64,000 nt of DNA. Source: Phocaeicola sartorii JCM 17136 = DSM 21941. Lineage in GTDB: Bacteria > Bacteroidota > Bacteroidia > Bacteroidales > Bacteroidaceae. The notes under the pieces were generated by a model. That model was not told where the DNA came from. It searched no databases and worked only from the letters and a program-made list of their open reading frames with translations. The translations under genes were made by a program, and so were the position numbers. Shown here in pieces: positions 49,290 through 57,381 of this stretch (within the stretch, counting starts at the first letter, position 1; each line of letters starts with the position of its first letter). The stretch lies in assembly GCF_000614185.1 (NCBI RefSeq), contig NZ_BAKM01000009.1, forward strand, positions 1 to 64,000, read 5' to 3'.

Positions 49290-50462
49290 ATGAAAGCAAA
49301 CCCTGTATTTAGTTTGTACATCCCTACCAAATTAATATTTGGTTGTGGAGAAATCAAGAAATTATCCAGTGAGAAACTACCGGGGAAAAAGGCATTAGTT
49401 GTCATCTCATCCGGAACTTCCATGCGGAAATATGGATATCTGGAGAAAGTGCTCGCCCAATTAAGACTGAATCATGTAGAGACACTGGTTTACGATAAGA
49501 TCCTTCCCAACCCCATCAAAGAACACGTGATGGAAGCAGCAGGCATCTGCCGCGAAGAAAAATGCGACTTTGTGGTAGGACTGGGAGGCGGAAGTTCCAT
49601 CGACTCCGCCAAAAGCATCGCTGTCATGGCCTGCAATGATGGCGACTACTGGGACTATGTATCAGGGGGCAGCGGCAAAGGGCGTCCCGTAAGCAAAGCA
49701 CTTCCCATTATCGCCATCCCTACCACCGCCGGAACCGGAACGGAGATGGATCCATGGACAGTGATCACCCACGAAACGGCTCAGGAAAAGATAGGCTTCG
49801 GTTGCCAGCTGACCTTCCCCACCTTATCTATTGTAGATCCGGAACTGATGGTTTCCATTCCCCCGCACCTCACCGCCTATCAAGGGTTCGATGCATTCTT
49901 CCATGCCGCCGAAGGTTTTATCGCCAATTGCGCGACCCCCATCAGCGACCTCTATGCCTTAGAAGCCATTCGTCTGATCTACAAATATCTGCCAGTAGCC
50001 GTAGCCGACGGAAAGAATTTGAAAGCGCGTGCCAAAATTGCTTGGGCCAGCACCTTGGCAGGCATGGTGGAAGCTACTTCTAGTTGCACTTCCGAACATT
50101 CATTAGAACATGCCATGAGTGCATATTATCCGCAACTTCCTCACGGAGCCGGACTCATTGCCTTGTCGGAAGCATACTTCGAAACCTTCCGTCATGACTG
50201 TACAAAACGTTACATGAAAATGGCCGAAGTGATGACTCAGAAGAAGAGCAACCGTTCGTCCGATTTCATTGATGCATTGATCACGCTCCAGAAAGAATGT
50301 AAAGTACATCCTGTCAAGTTGAGTGAATTCGGCATCCAGCCCGAAGATTTCCCGAAATTCCTGCAAAATGCAAGAGACACCATGGGAGGGCTGTTCACGC
50401 TGGACCCACGCCCGATTACTGATGAAGAGATCCTGCATGTCTTTGAGAAGTCTTATAAATAA
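49290..50462 (+). CDS. iron-containing (type III) alcohol dehydrogenase
   Basis: 390 residues. The NAD(P)-binding part has the family GGGSSIDSAKS loop (in CDFVVGLGGGSSIDSAKSIAV). The metal site is formed by residues in the stretch FDAFFHAAEGF, EHSLEHAMSAYYPQLPHGAGL. It reduces or oxidises a small alcohol/aldehyde with a divalent metal. Which substrate is not readable; butanol/lactaldehyde-type dehydrogenases are the nearest guess. It is monocistronic, with a bidirectional hairpin after it. Frame intact. Confidence 0.93.
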   Translation: MKANPVFSLYIPTKLIFGCGEIKKLSSEKLPGKKALVVISSGTSMRKYGYLEKVLAQLRLNHVETLVYDKILPNPIKEHVMEAAGICREEKCDFVVGLGGGSSIDSAKSIAVMACNDGDYWDYVSGGSGKGRPVSKALPIIAIPTTAGTGTEMDPWTVITHETAQEKIGFGCQLTFPTLSIVDPELMVSIPPHLTAYQGFDAFFHAAEGFIANCATPISDLYALEAIRLIYKYLPVAVADGKNLKARAKIAWASTLAGMVEATSSCTSEHSLEHAMSAYYPQLPHGAGLIALSEAYFETFRHDCTKRYMKMAEVMTQKKSNRSSDFIDALITLQKECKVHPVKLSEFGIQPEDFPKFLQNARDTMGGLFTLDPRPITDEEILHVFEKSYK

Positions 50463-50477
50463 TGGATAAAGAACCAG

Positions 50478-50505
50478 ACCTTGCCGTAACCTGTTACGGC
50501 AAGGT
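50478..50505. terminator. bidirectional hairpin terminator
   Basis: ACCTTGCCGTAAC and GTTACGGCAAGGT are perfect 13-bp arms with a 2-base spacer. It sits between the convergent alcohol dehydrogenase and thioesterase genes. T-tracts are weak on both sides. Confidence 0.7.
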
Positions 50506-50544
50506 TAAACCATTGAACTACGATTTGATCCGGAAAATCAACGA

Positions 50545-50994
50545 CTATTTCCGCTCCTTTGAAAGTTCCTCCAACGTTTTTTCCTCGTACTTGCAAATCG
50601 CCTCCTTATAATCCTCGGAAATCAATCTAGGTTCCTTGGTAGCCAGATCATACCCCACCATCACCGTGCGGCACTCACATTTCACCTCATGGGTATCCGT
50701 AGTCACGGCACGCTGTAACAAGGTAAAGCTCTTGTGCCCCAAATGTACCACTGCCGTTTCTATCACCAAGTGATCCGAGAAAAACACCGGCATAAAGAAG
50801 TTGGCATTGATGTTCGCCACCACAATAGCCAGCTTGCTCCAGTCGGCATCACCCAATACATCTTTTATATAAGTAGTCTTTGCCAAATCATACAAAGAAA
50901 AGTAAACTGAATTGTTCATGTGACCAAACTGATCCACATCGCTGAATCGTATCTGCACCGGCATAGTATGCCTGAATTTTATATCCTCTGCCAT
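50545..50994 (-). CDS. acyl-CoA thioesterase (YbgC/4-hydroxybenzoyl-CoA thioesterase type)
   Basis: 149 residues forming one hot-dog domain. The active-site segment IRFSDVDQFGHMNNSVYFSLYDLAKTTYI carries the conserved Asp and the GHMNN turn of the YbgC family. A second strand pair ETAVVHLGHKSFTLLQRAV follows. It hydrolyses acyl-CoA thioesters in the cytoplasm; the chain is unknown. Single gene, divergent from the PLP enzyme gene. Confidence 0.9.
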   Translation of the reverse strand: MAEDIKFRHTMPVQIRFSDVDQFGHMNNSVYFSLYDLAKTTYIKDVLGDADWSKLAIVVANINANFFMPVFFSDHLVIETAVVHLGHKSFTLLQRAVTTDTHEVKCECRTVMVGYDLATKEPRLISEDYKEAICKYEEKTLEELSKERK

Positions 50995-51016
50995 AGTTTA
51001 GTTAATTAAAATCGTT

Positions 51017-51074
51017 CAAATATAACACTTTTCCCGGCAATTGACCCCTAAATGACAGATTATTCTTAATTTTG
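51017..51074. promoter_or_regulatory. divergent promoters of the thioesterase and PLP-enzyme genes
   Basis: TATATTTG on the minus strand (51017-51024) serves the thioesterase. TAATTTTG on the plus strand (51067-51074) lies 42 bp before the ATG at 51117. Both match the TAnnTTTG -7 pattern; -33 boxes are not convincing. Confidence 0.45.
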
Positions 51075-51116
51075 CTGCGAAATAAATGAATATGTAATTT
51101 TAATAACAATATAAAC

Positions 51117-52393
51117 ATGGATAAGAAATATAGCAGGGAGACCTTATGCGTACAGGCAGGCTGGACTCCGAAAAAAGGCGAACCGCGTGTTTTGCCTATT
51201 TATCAAAGTACCACATTCAAGTATGACACCAGCGAACAAATGGCGCGTCTGTTCGATCTGGAAGACTCGGGATATTTCTACACACGCCTGCAAAACCCCA
51301 CCAATGACGCTGTCGCCGCTAAAATAGCAGCTCTGGAAGGCGGTGTAGGTGCTATGCTGACCTCGTCCGGACAGGCTGCCAACTTCTATGCCATTTTCAA
51401 TATCTGCCAGGCAGGCGACCACTTCGTATGCTCGTCCACCATCTACGGAGGCACATTCAATCTGTTCGGTGTCACGCTGAAAAACTGGGTATCGAGTGTA
51501 CCTTCATTGACGCCAATGCATCCGAGGAGGAGATAGACCAGGCTTTCCGCCCGAACACCAAAGCCTTGTTCGGCGAGACCATCTCCAATCCGAGCATCGA
51601 CGTGCTGGACATCGAAAAGTTCGCACGTATCGCCCACAAGCACGGTGTGCCTTTGATTGTGGACAACACCTTCGCCACGCCCATCAACTGTCGCCCGTTT
51701 GAATGGGGAGCGGATATCGTCACCCATTCCACCACCAAATACATGGACGGTCATGCCACCAGTGTAGGCGGCGCCATTGTGGACAGCGGTAACTTTGACT
51801 GGGAAGCCCATGCGGACAAATTCCCCGGCCTGACCCAGCCCGACGAATCTTATCACGGACTGACATACACCAAAGCGTTCGGCAAAATGGCTTACATGAC
51901 GAAAGCAACCGCCCAACTGATGCGCGACCTCGGCTCCATCCAGTCTCCGCAAAATGCGTTCTTGCTGAATCTGGGACTGGAAACACTGCACCTGCGCATG
52001 CCCCGTCATTGCGAAAACGCACAGAAGGTGGCCGAATGGCTGGAAGCCAACCCGAAAGTGAAATGGGTGAACTATTGCGGACTGAAAAGCAGCAAATACT
52101 ATGATCTGGCACAGAAATATATGCCAAACGGCTCGTGCGGTGTCATCGCTTTCGGCTTGAACGGCACCCGTGAGGAAGCGATAGAATTTATGGACAGACT
52201 GAAATTCATCTGCATCGTAACCCATGTGGCCGACGCACGTACCTGCGTACTGCATCCCGCCAGCCATACTCACCGCCAGCTCACCGACGAGCAGTTGCGC
52301 GAAGCGGGAGTCGCTCCGGACCTGATCCGTTTGTCGGTAGGCATTGAGAATGTAAGCGACATCATTGCCGATATTGAACAAGCTTTACAATAA
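51117..52393 (+). pseudogene. PLP-dependent Cys/Met metabolism enzyme (O-acetylhomoserine sulfhydrylase / methionine gamma-lyase type), one frame break
   Basis: Two frames join to about 425 residues when one A is restored in the A-run at 51482-51486 (VTLK / KLGIECTFIDA). Motifs: SRETLCVQAGWTPKKGEPRVLPIYQSTTF, LTSSGQAANFYAI, the PLP-lysine segment STTKYMDGHATSVGG (Lys about 208), and LIRLSVGIENVSDIIADIEQAL at the C-terminus. The YMDGHATSVGG and LSVGIE forms fit O-acetylhomoserine (thiol)-lyase, which makes homocysteine from O-acetylhomoserine; methionine gamma-lyase is the alternative. It precedes an SDR gene by 10 bp. The break in a homopolymer of a core-metabolism gene is the clearest sign of sequence error. 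Confidence 0.87.
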
Positions 52394-52403
52394 GGCGAAG
52401 CGG

Positions 52404-53131
52404 ATGAAAAGGATCATTATCATTGGCGCCACTTCCGGCATCGGACTGGAAGTGGCGCGATGCTATCTGAAAGCCGGCTGGCAGGTAGGCGTGGCAGGAC
52501 GTAGAGAGGAAGAACTGGAAAAACTCCGGCAGTCCGCCCTCGGACAGATATGTACCCAGCGGATAGATGTCACCCGCGAGGATGCCCCTGCCTTATTAAA
52601 GCAACTGATTATGAAAACGGGAGGTATGGATGTGTTCCTGCTCAGCTCGGGCATAGGCAAACAAAATCTTTCACTCTGCCTGATATAGAATTACAGACCG
52701 CAGCCACCAATGTCTCGGGATTCATACGGATGGTCAATGCCGCCTATCACTATTTTGAACAGCAAGGCAAAGGACATATAGCGGTGATCAGTTCCATAGC
52801 AGGCACCAAGGGACTGGGGTCCGCCCCTGCCTATTCAGCGACCAAACGGTTTCAAAACACCTATCTGGATGCTTTGGACCAATTGGCGCACATGAACAAA
52901 CTACACATTTCCTTCACCGACATCCGTCCCGGATTTGTTGCCACCCCTCTGTTGAAAGATGACAAATACCCACTGCTGATGCAGGCTCCCCACGTGGCGT
53001 CACACATTGTAAAAGCCATCTCCCGAAGGAAAAGAACAGCTGTCATAGACTGGCGTTATCAAATTTTGGTGTTCTTTTGGAAACTGATTCCCGGATGGTT
53101 ATGGGTGAGGCTTCCCGTACGGAATCAATAA
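52404..53131 (+). pseudogene. short-chain dehydrogenase/reductase, one frame break
   Basis: Starting at 52404 (MKRIIIIGATSGIGLEVA) two frames join to about 242 residues when one A is restored in the AAAA run at about 52662-52665 (SGIGKQ / KSFTLPDIELQTAATN). The Rossmann GxxxGIG motif (GATSGIG) and the catalytic Ser-Tyr-Lys set (ISSIAGTKG, AYSATK) are present. It is probably NADP-dependent; the substrate is unknown. It follows the PLP enzyme in one operon. Typed pseudogene only because the frame is broken. Confidence 0.87.
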
Positions 53132-53157
53132 TCCTCCAACCGATATCATTTCATAGG

Positions 53158-53221
53158 GAAGCCCCTTGTTCTCATCCTGAACTTGCGAAAGATTTGTAAA
53201 CAAGGCGAGGGCTTCTTTATT
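53158..53221 (+). terminator. possible terminator after the SDR gene
   Basis: GAAGCCC and TTGTT near 53158-53170 can pair with AACAAGG and GGGCTTC at 53198-53215, followed by TTTATT. The stem is long and interrupted, so confidence is limited. The 338-bp gap 53132-53469 also contains the ECF-type promoter and palindrome listed next. Confidence 0.4.
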
Positions 53222-53382
53222 CCCCCTCCCCGGAACTACCTGAATGAAAGAAATTGATCAAGGAGACCGGCAAAGCCTGTGATCTGGCTGATGAAAGATC
53301 AAACAGGCTATTGAATGATGCTTTCTTTGCAAAGCCGGACCACTTTACAAACATAGAAACTTAAAAAAAATCTTTTCCCTTT

Positions 53383-53431
53383 GTAACAACTTTCCCGCTT
53401 CCCCCGTCTATCTGATTGAAAGCGCTTTCAA
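53383..53431 (+). promoter_or_regulatory. ECF-type promoter plus 16-bp palindrome
   Basis: GTAAC (53383-53387) and CGTCTA (53405-53410) have the AAC / CGTC character and ~17-bp spacing of ECF sigma promoters. This suits auto-regulation by the sigma factor in this operon. Directly downstream, 53416-53431 is the perfect 16-bp palindrome TTGAAAGCGCTTTCAA, which has the form of LacI/GalR-family operators (central CG, TGnAA half-sites). It lies about where transcription would begin, so a repressor there could block the operon. Confidence 0.5.
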
Positions 53432-53469
53432 AAAACAAATTCAGTTATGAACAAAAACAAAATAAAACC

Positions 53470-53964
53470 ATGAAAAAGTTTGTATTTACTCTATTGTTAG
53501 TCTTAGGGTGTCAGATTAGTCTTGCACAAAATTCTGCAGCACTCTTTGATGAATTTCGCCGGGAGAAAAACGCTGAATATGTCAGTGCATCCCCTTTCCT
53601 CATGTTTATAGGAAAAATGTTTTATTCTTATAATGATGAGGGCAAAGAAATAGCAAGCAAAATACGCTCCGCCAAAATACTAGATCTGGATGAGTGCTCA
53701 CCAGACGTAAAACAACGCTTTTCCCGACAATTCGAGGCATTGTCCAACAACGGCTACGAAACGCTGATGCAAATGAATGAAGATGGAGAACGAATACACA
53801 TACAAATGAGAATGAAAAAGGAGGTCATCCGGGAATTGCTCATTGCTATCATAGAGGATGATGAATGCTCACTGATACAAGTAAACGGAAAAATACGCAA
53901 ACAAGATATTGCCCAACTTATAAACGATCAAACAACAAATAAAAAGAAGCATGGACGCCGCTGA
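53470..53964 (+). CDS. DUF4252-family exported protein
   Basis: Starting at Met 53470 (MKKFVFTLLLVLGCQISLAQ) it has a signal peptide and about 164 residues; an upstream in-frame ATG at 53416 falls in the palindrome and is unlikely. The mature part (SAALFDEFRREKNAEYVSASPFLMFIG ... NNGYETLMQMNEDGERIHIQMRM) matches the DUF4252 layout. DUF4252 proteins have no proven function and are often encoded beside ECF sigma factors. The gene overlaps the sigma gene by 14 bp. A second DUF4252 gene ends the operon. Confidence 0.75.
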   Translation: MKKFVFTLLLVLGCQISLAQNSAALFDEFRREKNAEYVSASPFLMFIGKMFYSYNDEGKEIASKIRSAKILDLDECSPDVKQRFSRQFEALSNNGYETLMQMNEDGERIHIQMRMKKEVIRELLIAIIEDDECSLIQVNGKIRKQDIAQLINDQTTNKKKHGRR

Positions 53965-54463
53965 GTTTAAACAACAATTCCTGCCTTACCACCGCAAACT
54001 CTACCGGACAGCCTTCCGGCTGACAGAAAACCCTCAGGAGGCGGAAGATATGGTGCAGGAGGCGTATCTGAAATTATGGAACAAGCGCAATGAGCTGACG
54101 GGCGTGCTGAACACTGAAGCCTACTGTGTCACCCTTGTCAAAAACCTGTGCTACGACGCCCTCCGCAGAAGCCGGCCCGATGAAGACGGACATGCACCCG
54201 AAGAGCTGAACCTCCCTACGGACACCAACATAGCCCGGGAAGTAGAACAACGGGACGAGGTAAACCAGGTACGCCGGCTCATCGGCCGGCTGCCCGAGCA
54301 ACAAAAGCGGGTGATTCTGCTTCGTGATGTCAATGATTGCTCCTTTGAGGAGATAGAGCAAGCCACAGGACTGAACGCCATCAACATACGTGTGTTGCTG
54401 AGCCGTGCCCGCAAAAAGATACGTGAACAATATAATGCTATAATGAACTATGAAAGTAAATGA
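53951..54463 (+). CDS. ECF RNA polymerase sigma factor
   Basis: 170 residues with region 2 (YHRKLYRTAFRLTENPQEAEDMVQEAYLKLWNKR, about 10-45) and region 4 (LPEQQKRVILLRDVNDCSFEEIEQATGLNAINIRVLLSRARKKIREQY, about 115-163). It overlaps both neighbours by 14 bp, so sigma and the predicted anti-sigma protein are made together. It probably reads the ECF-type promoter at 53383. Confidence 0.93.
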   Translation: MDAAEFKQQFLPYHRKLYRTAFRLTENPQEAEDMVQEAYLKLWNKRNELTGVLNTEAYCVTLVKNLCYDALRRSRPDEDGHAPEELNLPTDTNIAREVEQRDEVNQVRRLIGRLPEQQKRVILLRDVNDCSFEEIEQATGLNAINIRVLLSRARKKIREQYNAIMNYESK

Positions 54464-54980
54464 AATAGAACAACTATTGACCCGGTATTACGATGGAGAA
54501 ACCAGCGAAACCGAAGAAAAGGAACTGAAACGCTTTTTTACCGAAGAGGACGTTCCGGCTCATTTACTTGCCGAGAAGGAAATCTTCATGCAACTGGCAG
54601 CGCCTCCCGCCCCCGAGATACCGGAAGGACTGGAAAGCAGGCTGAGCCGCAAGATAGACGAATGGGACACAGGCGAAAGACGCACGCTGAAAATAAAAAG
54701 ACATACACGGGTCCTCCGCTTGCAATGGATAGGAAGCATAGCCGCCAGCCTGCTCATCCTGCTCTCCGTAGGACTGTACCTATACAAACCCTATCCGGCA
54801 CCGCAAGACACCTGCGCCACCCCCGAAGAAGCATACACACAGGCCCAGAAGGCACTTATCATGCTTTCCAGCAGCCTGAATAAAGGAATAGAAAAGGTGG
54901 AATCGGTGCAGGAAGCCACCGGAAAGATTCAAGAGAACGTAAACGAACAATTAAACCGATTAAATAACATAAAACAATGA
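54450..54980 (+). CDS. putative membrane anti-sigma factor
   Basis: 176 residues. The N-terminal part (EIEQLLTRYYDGETSETEEKELKRFFTEEDVPAHLLAEK) is the zf-HC2-like / DUF-type anti-sigma start without the zinc ligands. One membrane helix follows (LQWIGSIAASLLILLSVGLYLY, about 92-113), and then a periplasmic coiled-coil-like tail rich in Q/E/N (ALIMLSSSLNKGIEKVESVQEATGKIQENVNEQLNRLNNI). Position after the sigma gene and topology support an anti-sigma role; sequence alone does not prove it. Confidence 0.7.
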   Translation: MKVNEIEQLLTRYYDGETSETEEKELKRFFTEEDVPAHLLAEKEIFMQLAAPPAPEIPEGLESRLSRKIDEWDTGERRTLKIKRHTRVLRLQWIGSIAASLLILLSVGLYLYKPYPAPQDTCATPEEAYTQAQKALIMLSSSLNKGIEKVESVQEATGKIQENVNEQLNRLNNIKQ

Positions 54981-55435
54981 AACGTACATATATCATTACC
55001 TTATTGCTCTCTCTGTGCTCACTGTTTACCTACGCACAGGACAGTTTTTTCGACAAGTTCGCTGATATGGAAGGGGTAACCTCTGTCTATATCTCAAAAG
55101 CCATGCTCAGCCTGATGCCCAACATGAAAACGGAAGGGGTAAATATAGGCGAAGTAGCCTCCAAACTGGACAACATCCAGATTCTAAGTTGTGAAAAGCC
55201 CGACATTATCGCCAAGCTGAAAAAGGAAACAGCTTTCATCAGCCCCAAGAACGGCTACGAGGAACTGATGCGCATAAACGATGAAGGCGAGAAAACCATC
55301 ATTTATCTGAAACGGAACAAAAACAAAGAAAAGGAATTTGTATTGATGAGTCAGGAAAAAAATGAATTTACCATCATCGCCATCACAGGAAATCTGACTC
55401 TGCAAGAGATACAAGGCATCATCAACAAGGAGTAA
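54977..55435 (+). CDS. DUF4252-family exported protein
   Basis: 152 residues with a signal peptide (about 1-20, LFTYAQ). The mature part is a typical DUF4252 domain (DSFFDKFADMEGVTSVYISKAMLSLMPNM ... GYEELMRINDEGEKTIIYLKRNKNKEKEFVLMSQEKNEFTIIAITGNLTLQEIQGII). It starts inside the stop region of the anti-sigma gene (4-bp overlap). It is the better conserved of the two DUF4252 copies flanking the sigma/anti-sigma pair. Likely an envelope protein under control of that sigma factor. Confidence 0.85.
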   Translation: MKRTYIITLLLSLCSLFTYAQDSFFDKFADMEGVTSVYISKAMLSLMPNMKTEGVNIGEVASKLDNIQILSCEKPDIIAKLKKETAFISPKNGYEELMRINDEGEKTIIYLKRNKNKEKEFVLMSQEKNEFTIIAITGNLTLQEIQGIINKE

Positions 55436-55496
55436 CTCCACGCATACCCCACCTTAAGGCTTTTCCCCCGTCTGCTAAGGCCTGAAGAAAGGATAC

Positions 55497-55591
55497 ATAC
55501 TATCTCCATAGCACTATGGAGTTATCTCCAAAGCTTGCGGAGTTAACTCCAAAGGCTATGGAGATAACTCCGCAGGTTTTGGAGATAGTAA
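55497..55591. repeat. 21-bp tandem array of palindromic units
   Basis: Units begin at 55518, 55539, 55560 and 55581, exactly 21 bp apart, with a partial one before (55497). Each carries a dyad core: GGAGTTATCTCC, GGAGTTAACTCC, GGAGATAACTCC, GGAGATAG. The stretch 55436-55693 has no gene; a short frame across the repeats (ELTPKAMEITPQ) is only the heptad read-through of the array. Phase-locked palindromes two helical turns apart look like protein-binding sites or a folded RNA. Confidence 0.7.
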
Positions 55592-55693
55592 CCGGACGGC
55601 CGGAAAAGCTTAACAATAGGACTGCGAACGCTTACGTTGTCTCCGGAAAAAGGTTATCCGCCCGCAGAATCCCCGCCCCGCCAATCAAGAGAC

Positions 55694-56365
55694 TTATTTC
55701 TTTATCCGTTTTTGGGTAGGCAAAGTAAACTCATGCGCTTCGGTCACCGCCCCGTTGCTCTCTGTTGCAAAAACACGGAATTGCGCCTGGCCTGTTTTCA
55801 ACTTCCTGCCTCCGCGAATAGTAGCCGTGTACCTTATCTGATTCCCGGCAGGCATATAGGCTATCTGAGCCGAAGGTGAGATCAGAAGATGCTTCATGCC
55901 GTTCATTTCCTCTATCACCGGAGTGACGTTGTAAGCGGGCACATCCCCATCATTCACCAAGTCGAACACCAGTTTGCTGTCTTCCTCCGCATCAATCACA
56001 TGGTTACGGTTATCATCGATAAAACGCAGGTTGACAATCCTCAATCCCGACAAAGGCGCATAAGAGGGAGTATTCTCATACCGCGAAGAGGACGGACTGG
56101 TCTCCACGTAATACTCATCCGCCGGATAAGTTTCCTCCCGGGGTGTAGTCACGGCATTTCCCACAGCCGCCCCTGCCACCGTTCCCAGCAGCGCGCCGAA
56201 CTGCGAGCCGTTATATCCACCAGCCCTGTCACCCACAATAGCGCCCAGTACTCCGCCGATGGCCGCACCGGCTTGCACTGCCGCCGGATTACCTTGCATG
56301 CCGTATGGCGAGCAGGCCGTAAGCAGACTGACCACCATCCCCCCAACAAATATCATTCTTCTCAT
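55694..56365 (-). CDS. glycine-zipper outer-membrane lipoprotein
   Basis: 223 residues with lipobox SLLTAC (Cys18). A glycine-zipper segment (AGAAIGGVLGAIVGDRAGGYNGSQFGALLGTVAGAAVGNAV, about residues 32-72) can insert in membranes as packed helices. The C-terminal half (LRIVNLRFIDDNRNHVIDAEEDSKLVFDLVNDGDVPAYNVTPVIE) resembles an EF-hand-like/CARDB beta-sandwich. The precise role is unknown. It is monocistronic, with a -7-like TATATTTG at 56399-56406 on the minus strand, and is bracketed by the two palindromic repeat arrays. Confidence 0.75.
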   Translation of the reverse strand: MRRMIFVGGMVVSLLTACSPYGMQGNPAAVQAGAAIGGVLGAIVGDRAGGYNGSQFGALLGTVAGAAVGNAVTTPREETYPADEYYVETSPSSSRYENTPSYAPLSGLRIVNLRFIDDNRNHVIDAEEDSKLVFDLVNDGDVPAYNVTPVIEEMNGMKHLLISPSAQIAYMPAGNQIRYTATIRGGRKLKTGQAQFRVFATESNGAVTEAHEFTLPTQKRIKK

Positions 56366-56666
56366 ATTCCCAATCGTTTATCATCTTTATCAGACAGACA
56401 AATATACTTTTTCCTATTGACAATGGGGTTATCTGCAATGTTAAAATTTCATTCTCCGTCATTCATCCTCACCGGTCAAGCCGGCACAATTCCTGATGGA
56501 GGGTTCTTCTTCCCAAAAGCACGGCTTTTTCATTTAAGCTTTGAATTGAGCGTACAATTCCCCTACCCATGCCAGTGCGTTATGTTACCTTTATTGGATC
56601 GCCAAGGTTATCCGGCTTATCCTTAAATACAATCATAAGTTATTGAAAGGTTCAATATCCGTTAAC

Positions 56667-56754
56667 CACGGACGTGGTTAAGTCTGTTCACCTAAGTGGT
56701 TAACTTTAATCACCCTAGTGGTTAGACTTAACCACCAAGGTGACTAAGCAATTA
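56667..56754. repeat. 22-bp tandem array of palindromic units
   Basis: Units start at 56667, 56689, 56711 and 56733, exactly 22 bp apart. Each begins with a CACnnnnGTG dyad (CACGGACGTG, CACCTAAGTG, CACCCTAGTG, CACCAAGGTG) and the first three continue GTTA. The sequence differs from the 21-bp array at 55497 but the design is the same. The stretch 56366-57381 has no convincing gene; besides this array it holds a possible relic at 57016-57165. Confidence 0.7.
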
Positions 56755-57015
56755 TAACCTATAAAAAGTAAGAAAAGAAAAGGTAGAAAACAACTAATAG
56801 ACAGGGGAATATGCGCATATAGACCACCGCCAACCCGATACACAAGCCATGCAGTTGCTTTATAAGGACGAACGGTTAGGGGTTGAATGATGAAAAAGAG
56901 GAGGTATTGCGGCAAAACAGCACCGAATTTGAGCAAATTTCGCCTTTGGAACAGTTTCTTAAATGTTAATTTTATTCTGCCACTACAGAGAAGAGAGAAG
57001 AATGGATGACCGCCC

Positions 57016-57165
57016 ATGAAGATTTTCAATTATCAGCAAGAATATACGTATGAGAATCTGTCAATCAATAAGATGAATTGATCCGAACGCATTCTCCGTA
57101 AGCTGAACATTCCCCAAAAAGCCAGCAACAAAGCTACTTTATATCATGTTGTAAAGTTTGAATAA
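57016..57165 (+). pseudogene. short coding-like relic with in-frame stop
   Basis: From ATG 57016 the frame runs 21 codons to TGA, then 27 more codons in the same frame (SERILRKLNIPQKASNKATLYHVVKFE) to TAA. The second part has a helix-turn-helix-like composition and good codon character. No family is recognised. It may be the end of a decayed regulator or transposon gene. Confidence 0.25.
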
Positions 57166-57381
57166 TTTATTTTTAAGCATCCATTAGTGAGAGCAATGCC
57201 CTCACTGAAGAATATGCTTCCACCACTAATAAGTAGTTCATAATAAATCAGTTAGAACAAAAGTGAGAGTATGAGGGCATTTTCGCATCCAACTTTCTAT
57301 TGAATTACATCCCTACGCCACTGTCACTTACGGAAGTATGAAATATCGTTTTGTCTTTTCATATTCCGGCATCTATTTCTT

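Noticed and set aside
51117-51536. Programmed ribosomal frameshift in the PLP enzyme (break in an A-run)
   Set aside because: The family is normally translated without frameshifting, there is no stimulatory structure, and eleven other genes' breaks show the same one-base loss without slippery sites.
51443-52381. 312-codon minus-strand frame opposite the PLP enzyme
   Set aside because: Antisense shadow; the plus strand carries the PLP-lysine motif and family ends.
55497-55591. CRISPR array
   Set aside because: Units are 21 bp and contiguous with no unique spacers, and no cas genes are near.
55516-55719. Open frame across the 21-bp array (MELSPKLAELTPKAMEITPQ...)
   Set aside because: A 21-bp repeat gives a heptad peptide in any open frame; no start signal and no conserved tail.
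56715-57029. 104-codon minus-strand frame with hydrophobic end
   Set aside because: It overlaps the 22-bp array, has no start signal and no recognisable domain; hydrophobicity comes from the AT-rich DNA.
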